A stretch of 64,000 nucleotides of DNA. Source: Cyathus striatus (Eukaryota > Basidiomycota > Agaricomycetes > Agaricales > Nidulariaceae). The stretch spans positions 2,232,001 through 2,296,000 of the forward strand of contig JAOVFP010000018.1 in assembly GCA_025738555.1 (NCBI GenBank), read 5' to 3'. The translations under genes were made by a program, and so were the position numbers. Under the pieces are notes generated by a model. The model was given only the letters and a program-made list of their open reading frames with translations. It ran no database searches and was not told the origin of the DNA. This document shows positions 55,666-64,000 of the stretch, in pieces; within the stretch, counting starts at the first letter, position 1; each line of letters begins with the position of its first letter.

Positions 55666-56085
55666 GGATGACTTCCCATAAGGATCTGACGTAGTCTGAC
55701 GATGCCAGATTTTCAAACTCCAGTTTATACCTCGCTGATGCCAGACCGTAAGGTAGCTGTCCATCGGCTTCAGATGGATTCAGAAGAGCAATAGACTGTG
55801 ATAGAGTAGGCGAGACCAGGAGGGAGAGGAAGGGAAGCGGACAAAATGGAGATATCGGTTGAGATGAGCCATGTGGAAATGTCACATAGGTGAGTAAACA
55901 TACCTTTTGGGGACATCTGGAGGCATTTAGAAAGCTTTCACAAGTCTGGCAGAGGGGGGGGCTCGCTAGATGTTCATGTCTGGCGCAGTCTGACGGTACT
56001 CAAGAATTTGAAATTCTGCTCAGCACCTCGGCACGTCAACATCTGGCGGCGTCAGACTGTGCCAGATCCTTACGGGAAGTCATCC
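55666..56085. mobile_element. 420-bp inverted-repeat (MITE-like) element
   Basis: The left end 'GGATGACTTCCCATAAGGAT' and following bases to about 55715 are the reverse complement of 56035-56085 with few mismatches ('GGATGACTTCCCGTAAGGAT'). Both ends are flanked by ATT (55663-55665, 56086-56088), a possible 3-bp target-site duplication. No coding capacity. Internal 'CTGGCGCAGTCTGACG' words repeat in inverted orientation. Confidence 0.65.
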
Positions 56086-56195
56086 ATTGACGAATGCGCA
56101 TATCCGACGAAGATTAGTGATACGTTGTAATTATCACGTGGTTCGGTCGTTCGGATCATCGTCGATCGACCGACTGCACTAGTCTGGAAGCCGAA

Positions 56196-56734
56196 CCGTC
56201 TAAAACGAGATCACGCTGGCGTCACATGACTGGCGTGGGATATCTCGTCGATAGACGGTCCGGTCAAACTCGTTGACGTTTTAGTATATCGTTCCTTACG
56301 CTGTCCCACCTCTGTCCCCCACTGTGGGACCTGACTGGGACATCAAAAACATCTAAGGACTCATAAGAAAGATCTATGTGAGGTTAAAATGTTGAAATAT
56401 CATGAAATTGTTGTAAAATATGTGAGGCAATAATGTAACAGCCCATTATAGCAGTATTGTACTGGTTTCAGTTCAAAGCTCATGCACTGCTCCTTTTCCC
56501 CCTATTACACCTAATATTTCTCTGAAATATATACAGGAACTAATACTGTATGTATGTTGAAGAATAATAGGTTATATAGTACATGAGGGAGGGAGGAGCA
56601 TTTGGGGAAGGTAAAGGGTAAGGAACGCTACACCAAAACCTTAACGAGTTTGACCGGTCTGCCTATCAACGAGATAGCCCACGCGTCCTCACGTGAAAAA
56701 AAGCGTGATCTCGTTCCCAGGATAGGCAGACCGG
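56196..56734. mobile_element. Foldback element with palindromic arms
   Basis: 56196-56310 and 56616-56734 are inverted copies of each other ('CGAGATCACGC', 'GGTCAAACTCGTT', 'CGTTCCTTAC'). The right arm is itself an 81-bp palindrome bounded by CCGGTCTGCCTATC and GATAGGCAGACCGG (56654-56734), and the left arm has a matching imperfect palindrome (56196-56267). The middle 56311-56615 is A/T-rich and noncoding. No target-site duplication was identified. Confidence 0.65.
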
Positions 56735-57969
56735 CCTCCGGTCTACGACTGCACTGCTTGCTCACTTCCTTAGACGGTGTTAGACCTTACCACGTACTAC
56801 CATGACCTCGAAAATCCAACAAGTTCGCTGGCCTCATATATCAGCACTGCCCTCCAGCTCTCGTGCCATCTACTCATTGGGTGATGTAGCTGCCCCCCAT
56901 GATTCATCCAATACTAGGACTGCGAAGATAATTCTCCGTAAAATGCTCAACACTGAAAGGCTCGCAAACATGGCTACCGTTGCGTGCTGAAGGCTCTCAT
57001 GGAACACATTTCAGAACAGCGTTTTGTATAGGCCTACGTCAAACCACCGTTCGAGGTTTCTCATCTCGAGACTGAAACTACCAGAGTGCCATCAACTGAC
57101 AAGTCACAAGGAAAAGGCAGCACTTTAACCAAGCTTTATGCGCAAGCGAGGCATTTCCGATAAATGTGGCAATTTCAATGGAGGGTATTTAAGAGCACAT
57201 ATACCATTCGGTTCAACTTCAAGGAGGGTATGAGGGAACAGCAGTCCTAGGTACAGACGGTGCGTGTTCTTTCTTTTTTCGCTGTACTTGTACGTCTTAC
57301 AGAGCCTCGTAGGACTACGACCTAAAGCAATAAACGCTGCTTTGAACATCAGGGATGTGGCCCGTGTGACTAGACAGACAACGACGGTGATTCATTGTGC
57401 TGCTTGCCTGCTGCAGAACGTTACTCCGATATTGATTCAGGTCACGTGCCACAGATTCCGATAAAGCTAACGACGACGCTTCCGAAGACTCTATATACTG
57501 CAGCCCCAGTACATCTTTGCAGAGAATCAAGTCATGCATGATTTTGCGTACTCAATAGCGCTTCTTTTATTCGGGTTCAGGTGATACTTTGTCAGATGGC
57601 TCCATTTCGGCAAAATCTTGGAGCCCATGCCACTACCGCCTTCAGGTTGTTGGCTTTCGAGTCTATAATATGCCTATTCAGCAAGGCGAAGGTTCCGTAA
57701 CAATGTTGCTGTAAATTTCTCTGTGCTTCTTGATACTTGTGCTGGCTATATCAGCCATCGAGAGCAGTCAATCATGACTCGGTGAAAGCACATTTACTAC
57801 CGACCGCGATACTTCGATATGTTGCAACTACTTCGTCCGACGGAAGTTAAATGCCACAACGGCCCGTAGAGAAGGCATCTCGGTTTTACAACAATCACAA
57901 GGCCACCTTCCCAGTTTCTTTAAATCCCATTCTGCTTCTTAACTTCTATAGCTTCGTTTCTCTCCCGAG
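56735..57969. other. Intergenic and promoter region of the GH43-like gene
   Basis: 56760-56830 resembles the leader and start of the F-box gene at 17476 ('CTCACTTCCTT', 'ACCATGACCTCGAAAATCCA'), perhaps another F-box relic. 57890-57969 is a C/T-rich leader before the ATG. Short frames elsewhere are unsupported. Confidence 0.45.
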
Positions 57970-59318
57970 ATGCAGTACCTAACGTTCCTCGCATTCTACT
58001 ACGCAGTCATTCTTCAAGGATTCACCTCCGTACTAGCATCTCCTTTGAAGCCTTCAAACATTACCTCGACGATGCCCGAGTTGTCTCCGGAAATGTTCAA
58101 GCGCGCTGTATCGGCACCTTATGTATTCACTGCCTTTACCTCGGCTTCGGAGTCGAATCTCTATGTTTATACATCTAGTGACGCGACGAACTTTTCTCTG
58201 CTTAAGGGGCCTGCTTATACCCCGCCTACTGGCTTGATTAGAGATCCCAGTGTTATGTTGCACACAGAGTACGTACTTTTGATGCCAGTTCACATAAAGC
58301 AGTGTCTTACTAATAAACTTGCCCTTCACAGCGGAAAGTACTATATCTGTTGTGTGTGTTCTGTGCTTCTAGCACAATTGAAGCTGACGAACGATTGAAA
58401 GATACCACTAATTGGAGTGGTTCGAACTTTGCGATTGCGGTACGTTACTTTAGCATGATATGGAGTTTAGGCTTTTGCTGATAGCACACTTGGAAATAGA
58501 GCAGCACTAACTTGCAATCCTGGACACTCGTGGCCACTATCTCAACTGCATCGTCATTAATCAACCCAGTCAACACTTGGGCTCCAGTACGCTTTCTCTG
58601 TACTATTGTCACTATGAAAGTAGTGTTACTCACCGACGTCACAGGAATTCTTTAAAGACCCAAAGACAGGAAAGTTGAACATTATCGTTTCTTTGTCAAC
58701 TGGAAGTTACGGTCCTTTCCTCCCGTACGCATTCACCGCAACCGATAGTACTCTCACCAAGTGGAGCGGACCTGTTGTTCTGTCTGGGATTTCAAATGCT
58801 GGCCTGGGCTACATCGATACATTCCCATTGTTCTTCAAGTCAGTACTACTCCTCTACATTACCATTATTATAAGATGTATATGTATCACTAATATCATGT
58901 TCATAGCAACCAATACCATATATTCACGAAGGCCGAAACCGACGGGCAGAAGCATGTAGAACATGCAGTTGCTTCATCTCTTACTGGACCATACTCTTTC
59001 GTTCAAACCGGCGATTTTGCGGGATGGGGTCAGGCCGAAGGGCCATGTGTTACAATCCTTCCCAACGGAATGTTCCGCTTGTACGTGAGCTCTATCGCAG
59101 TTGTATTCATTTGACTCATGTACAACTCGGCTTAGGTACGCCGATGGATTCAATAGCGGTAAGTATTGTCAACCATTTCACTCTGCATTCGTATTGACGT
59201 GATAACTTAAGGTAAATACATATATTCTGACTCCAGTGATTTGTATAACTGGAGTGCGTACAAGACATTGCCGAGCCTTAGTGGCACTGTAAGGCATGGA
59301 ACTGTCCTGAAGCAGTAG
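57970..59318 (+). CDS. Secreted GH43-like glycoside hydrolase, frameshifted
   Basis: Exons: 57970-58268, 58332-58439, 58500-58586, 58645-58838, 58907-59080, 59136-59158 and 59212-59318. A signal peptide ('MQYLTFLAFYYAVILQGFTS') is followed by five-bladed beta-propeller signatures: 'LIRDPSVMLHTDGKYYI', 'NPVNTWAPEFFKDPKTGKLN', 'WGQAEGPCVTILPNGMFRLY', and a final 'LYNWSAYKTLPSLSGTVRHG' then TV. These fit GH43/GH62-type arabinan- or xylan-debranching enzymes. Inside exon 2 a GT-run (about 58349-58360) shifts the frame: before it 'GKYYIC', after it 'TIEADERLKDTTNWSGSNFA', with no spliceable intron between. It is therefore either a pseudogene, a slippage allele or a sequence error. Confidence 0.65.
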
Positions 59319-59615
59319 CTTCCCGGCGCTATATTTAGTTACACAACGAATACTTGCGACCTTACCACGCCTGGTTAAATACCATTGCATTTTTGAGAAG
59401 TTTTTCATCATTAGGATCGTTACATCGAGCAACATCGAGTTGTTTCACGCTATGATTGACAGGAAGCCTCGCTGCGGCCAAGACCGCAGCCTCGGTAAAA
59501 ATCTGGTTACTCTTTTGCAGCTACTGCTGCGCTTAAAGCGTCTTAGACCTTGCTTTCAATATATAAAGTTTGATATACACCATAACCTACTCATCGAATT
59601 TCTCATTTTCACGTT
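59319..59615. other. Intergenic between the GH43-like and GST genes
   Basis: No gene is seen. A TATAAA at about 59560 lies roughly 55 bases before the GST start and may be its TATA box. Confidence 0.4.
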
Positions 59616-60687
59616 ATGTCCAAGCACTTTACTCTTTATACCTTCCCTACTGCTAACGGAGCACAGCCGTCGATTTTGCTGGAAGAACTGAAGAAGACTA
59701 CTCCTTCCATTGTATACGGGCAAGTAGGAGATGAAGTCAGCTGTTTGATTTAGATTACCTACCTCCTGCATAGAGCAAACAAAGTAGATCTTGTCAACAA
59801 TGCTCAGAAGGTAGTTGTATCCATGATTGGTTCCTGCAGCTTGTGTTAATATATAAATTAGGAACCGTGGTTTATCAAACTGAATCCGAATGGACGTATT
59901 CCAGTCCTTGTAGACCACTCACGAGGAGATTTTGCTGTATTCGAGTCAGCAGCGATTCTCCTCTACCTTGCTCAGCATTACGACAAGGATTATAAATTCT
60001 GGTTCAACCCTGCCGCTGATGCAGACAACTATTCCGAAATGTTGCAATGGATCTTCTTTGCGGTAAGTACCTTTAATTATACCTGTTGTAGTACTGCTCT
60101 TATAGATATCAACATGAAGCATGGAGGTGTTGCACCCATGCAAGGGCAGGGTAAGTAGTTTTAGAATTTACAGAAAAACGAGGCTCAAATAATAATTCGT
60201 CAGCAAACCACTTCAATATAATGGCCCGAGAAGATATACCTTACGCAAAGAAACGTACGTGCAGTAGAGCGGCATGATTGTTGGCCCGATTCTTAACTTT
60301 GATCTCGTTTAGGATATCTGGAAGAGACAAAACGGCTCTATGGCGTGCTTGAGATTCGGCTCCAAGAGCGGGAATGGCTGGCTGGCACTGGAAAGGGGAA
60401 ATACAGTCTGGCAGACATCAAGGTTATTCCTTGGTATGTTTCAGAATACCTCTGCGCAGGTGGATGGTATTGAATCATTATAATTATCTAGGGTAAGACT
60501 CTATGAATACACAGGAATCCAGATACTCGACGAATGGCCAAACGTCAAGGTAAGATTGCCACAGCAGTGGTCCTTGTAATTAGTGATTCGTTTAACGATT
60601 ATTGTGGCATGTTAATAGGCGTGGGTTCAGCGCGCTGAGGAACGAGAGGGATTCCAGGCTGGATTGAATGTCGGAATTCTACCTTAA
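59616..60687 (+). CDS. Glutathione S-transferase, Ure2p-like
   Basis: Eight exons starting 59616-59719, 59774-59810 and 59862-60062; the last ends at 60687. The N-terminal thioredoxin-like domain reads '[20 protein letters not shown]' and '[20 protein letters not shown]' followed by '[19 protein letters not shown]', holding the glutathione-binding 'NGRIPVL' and 'ES' turn. The helical domain has '[20 protein letters not shown]', '[20 protein letters not shown]' and '[12 protein letters not shown]'. Fungal Ure2p-like GSTs conjugate or reduce lignin-derived and xenobiotic aromatics in the cytosol. The first intron has a GC donor (GG|GCAAGT) that keeps the frame. Convergent with the laccase gene. 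Confidence 0.85.
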
Positions 60688-60941
60688 TTGTAGACAATAT
60701 CCGATTGTGCAATAAGTAACTAACTAAGTGAAATGACACTGGTATAAATTTCTGGCACATTACACGTACTAGCAGTTCTCACTGTGAGACATTCTTGGTG
60801 ATGTACCTTACTACCAGTGATAATAATGTGAATGTTGTCATATTGATATATAAAGAATCGGTACAAAGGTAGAAGGCACGGCACATAATATAATAATTAG
60901 AATTAATACTGCTCGAAATAACGCACATCATCCACTGTCAT

Positions 60942-63623
60942 TTACTGGAATTCAGGTGAAAGCGCGTCGTAGTCAGGACAGAGCGAGTCCCAATCCTCCG
61001 GGACGATCTGAGCTTGATCGCCACTAATGTTGTCTTCTGGAGCTTCGGCGAAGACAACGGCAAGACCAGCTTCAAGATGCCAGTCGATGTGGCTGGTTTT
61101 GCAGGGTCAGCGAAGTGAAGTAGTGTAGCACCGAACACGTACCAGTGAAGGAACCAAGCACCTGGATTTCCGGAGAAGAGCCGGAACGTCATGTTTCCTC
61201 CATTGACTGGCTGTACGTCACGCCTCAACGGACTACAGAGGACGTCTCGTTAGTCATAATAAGTAAAAGTTACAAGTAAAACTGACTTCTTGAAGTTTGT
61301 TTCGTTCACGTTGGATGGACGAATGACATCGAAAGCATGCCCATGAACTATTGAGAGTTGATTTAAGATCTCTCTAGGGCATGTAGTATTATGATACTTA
61401 CTGTGGAAAGGATGAGCTCCCGTGCCGGGAATAGATACTTCAATAAGCTTATTCTTTGGCAAGATAAATCTAATAATATGTCAACATTGTGTCCCACGTT
61501 GGATTGAAGCAAGTTTACTCACATTTGCTCGGAGGGAAGGAGATCTTGCGGCTGACAAAACAATTAGCATAACAACTCTCATTCATATATATTCTGATCT
61601 CACCTTTTTGGCACCACTGAGCAGTTGTAGAAGAACTGGTACAGTCGGAGAGACATATGAAATACCATTGATATCCCAAAACGGCGGGTTGGGCTATGTA
61701 GTCATATCGTATGAGATAAGGATATCATACCAGTCATCCCCCATAACTTACTTGCGAGATATTTAGAGTGATGGCTACACATTATTCATGAGAGCCCGTA
61801 AGCTAGAGGAAGATAACGATGCTCACCAACATCAGCTGGACCATCACCAAGCTAAAATTAAACAGATACTTCAACAAACGGAATTTAAAATGAATATCAG
61901 AACGACGAACCATTCCCGGGTTCTCTGACGCAATAGGCTAAAATGAATATATAAGGCTTCATCCACCGAGGAGATAAATCAGGAATATACTCACATGCAT
62001 TTGTGTGTCCAGGAGCTTCGCTCCACCGGGATTATTAGTCGTGGGATCCGCCTCGGGAGCGCCTTTATATCTTAGAATAGCCAAAGTAAGGTTGGGATTG
62101 ACTAGAAATAGAGAGTTCAGCTATGCTCCCGGCTCCGCAAACGAAGAAGCTCCAGCTTACAGTTAGGGTTTCCCGCGGGGTCACCTCCAGTAGGTGGAGC
62201 TCGAATCCAGTAATTGTCAACTGGCTGGTTAGCATTGAGGATAACAGATACACGTTGCGCTTGGAGGGGTATAAATTTCACATCGCTAACAAGACACACA
62301 ACAACTTACCAGTGTAGATGTCGACATTCTGCACCGTAACAGGATCATGCTCAATTCCATCGGCCTCGATGAAAGTGAGATTATGACTGTCAATGGAGAA
62401 CGTAAAGAAGGGGCGACACGAGATCGCAAACACGCGAAGGCTAACAAAGTTTTAGACGCTATTAACTCCTGTTGGAGACGGACCTACCGGTATCTCTTTC
62501 CCTGCTCCACATTTACCACGGCAAATGGAACTGTGTGAGAAGTCGTCAGGACAAACTTGTAGAGCATTACCAAAAATAAGACAGTTTAGACCTTCAGGTC
62601 CTCCAACGAATCGACCAACGCCATTGATTAAGCCCGAATCGGGGATGCTGTCGTCGAGGGTAAATATAAGGCAAGGAATTATGAAACGAAACATACGGGA
62701 CAACTCCGGTTTTGAAAAAGTCAGTCTGAGCTGCCGGAGCAAGGTCGTGATACCAATCTGCGAGTGTGATGATGGTGCTCTCTACAGCGATAAAGTTAGC
62801 AATGGTTGCATATAGTGGATGTACCCGAACTAACCGTCATCGACGTCGTACATGTCCTTCATGGGGTCATCGGGATCTGTTTTACGTTTTAATAGGAATG
62901 TTTTCAGCGAGTAGGGACTGCTTACCATAGACCACAAATACCCCGCGAAGGCCGTCGCAGTACTGGGTGGAGAGATGTGAATGATACCAAAAGCTAATCG
63001 CGATGATTAGGACAAAAATACTATAGTAAAGTAAAGTTTTACGTACTTTCCCGTTTGTCCTGCAGTATCAAAAGCGTACGTAAAGGTAGTGTTCGGAGGT
63101 ATAGGGCACTGGACAACGTCACACAGGACTCATGAATGAAACAAAAAAACTGACTTGGTTGACGAATCTAGACGCACGCTATGAGTAGGCGGTAGCGCAC
63201 GATAGGACAGCTCCACTTACGAAGGTCCATCCATAACAGAAGAGCGAGACTGGAAGAATCCATGCCAATGCTAAACAGCAAATTGTCAGAGCAGATTCAA
63301 TATAGATGACCGGATAACTCACTATCGATGTACTCCGTCGCATTCCAGGGTCAGTGAGTTGATTGTGGGTCGGTATAGACACGGAGTCTCCCTTGTTCAC
63401 TGTAATGAGTGGACCAGGAAATTCTCCATTGATCAACACGGCTCTACACGTTGGGATAAGTTTGGTATTGGTGCACGAATAGTGGACGTGGTACATACGA
63501 GCGCTCGAAGCCGTCTGGGCTGACTTTAGCATTATTAACGGTAAACTCAAAGTTACGCGTCTCTGCTAAAACACCAGAAAGAAAACCTGGAATAGCGAGT
63601 AAAGCTGCCTGAAGGTACACCAT
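60942..63623 (-). CDS. Laccase (multicopper oxidase)
   Basis: About 20 short exons read from '[20 protein letters not shown]' (signal peptide, ATG 63623-63621) to TAA at 60944-60942. All four copper-ligand motifs are present: 'HWHGFF', '[17 protein letters not shown]', '[16 protein letters not shown]' and '[20 protein letters not shown]', each partly across an intron. Other laccase hallmarks include '[19 protein letters not shown]', '[15 protein letters not shown]', '[16 protein letters not shown]' and '[15 protein letters not shown]'. Leu in LEAGL suggests the higher-potential type-1 site class. The secreted enzyme oxidises phenols with reduction of oxygen to water (lignin, pigment or detoxification roles). 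No frame break was seen. Confidence 0.9.
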
Positions 63624-64000
63624 AGTAGACGAAGAGGCAGTGGACAGTGAAGCAAGAGCTGTATTTGCGACCTTTTATACTGCTAAGATGGAGGCATTTT
63701 CGCACCAATATGCTTCAACTTGTTTCGCAAGGTAGCCAACGGGTATTCTTTGTTCGTAGCCATGGGTATGAATTGTAGATGTTGAACAATGAACCCATGT
63801 GTTGGCTATTCAAATTCAACGCGAACTTTCTCGTATGGAGTTAGGATATGCCAAGACACTGTGGAGAAAACTTAACTTGTAACGTTCAGTCCCACGTCGC
63901 GGGACTGCTGATGAAGATATAAGGCGACGTTTGCGTTATGAGAACCGAAATCGAAGAGCAGTTTCAGCCGGAATGATGTAGCGCGTCTCTGTCGTTCCCG
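63624..64000 (-). promoter_or_regulatory. Upstream region of the laccase gene
   Basis: A 'TATAAAAGG' string (rc of CCTTTTATA at 63671-63679) lies about 50 bases before the laccase ATG, a good TATA position. Further upstream no other gene is seen before the window edge; specific metal- or xenobiotic-response elements were not resolved. Confidence 0.5.

Overview
The window looks like chromosomal DNA of a filamentous basidiomycete, most likely an agaricomycete mushroom. Evidence: short genes split by many 45-70 nt GT-AG introns with CTRAY-like branch points, and families typical of mushrooms (laccase, Ure2p-like GST, F-box arrays, DUF6593, alpha-kinase remnants, TMEM242-like, an I66-like protease inhibitor, Zn2Cys6 regulator). 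There are no bacterial-type operons, Shine-Dalgarno sites or CRISPR. Gene density is uneven and much of the window is duplicated, decayed or transposon-derived.

Left part (1-11 kb): a DUF6593 gene with scattered relics of its last exon, a small secreted cysteine-rich protein gene with a probable one-nucleotide exon, an intron-containing tRNA-Gly, a beta-trefoil protease-inhibitor-like gene, and a repeat patch containing a clean solo LTR (8771-9041, 5-bp target-site duplication). From 11.3 to 20.4 kb: a decayed HMG-box gene, then an F-box cluster (two paralogous multi-exon genes flanking an intronless F-box/LRR-like gene on the other strand). The second paralog is 3'-truncated and followed by repeated copies of its own terminal sequence.

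20.4-28 kb: degenerate repeats, one unassigned ORF, and a CpG-depleted AT-rich block (about 23.65-27.9 kb) holding a broken alpha-kinase gene and a deaminated copy of a repeat that is also present, CpG-rich, at 7.9-9.3 kb. 28-40.6 kb: a head-to-tail segmental array built from three modules: a HeLo/MLKL-like helical-bundle gene (-), a TMEM242-like gene (+, one intact and several decayed copies), and a secreted Kex2-site repeat protein (+; one single-unit, one with exact 78-residue repeats, one promoter-only relic).

41-55.3 kb: an F-box-like gene, an 80-bp tandem array, a 13-exon Zn2Cys6 regulator, a decayed second TMEM242 copy, then a 4735-bp hAT transposon (49084-53818; perfect 19-bp terminal inverted repeats, perfect 8-bp target-site duplication). 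This hAT carries a Ulp1-type cysteine protease in splice-compatible phase with its transposase. It sits between the duplicated TMEM242 and F-box-like copies, the latter with one nonsense codon. Two inverted-repeat elements follow at 55.7-56.7 kb.

Right end (58-63.6 kb): ordinary saprotroph genes, namely a GH43-like secreted beta-propeller enzyme (frameshifted at a GT run), a Ure2p-like GST, and a laccase with all copper-ligand motifs. The GST and laccase are convergent and plausibly act in lignin-derived aromatic turnover and detoxification. All exon coordinates were read by eye from splice signals and frame continuity; no alignment or search was run.
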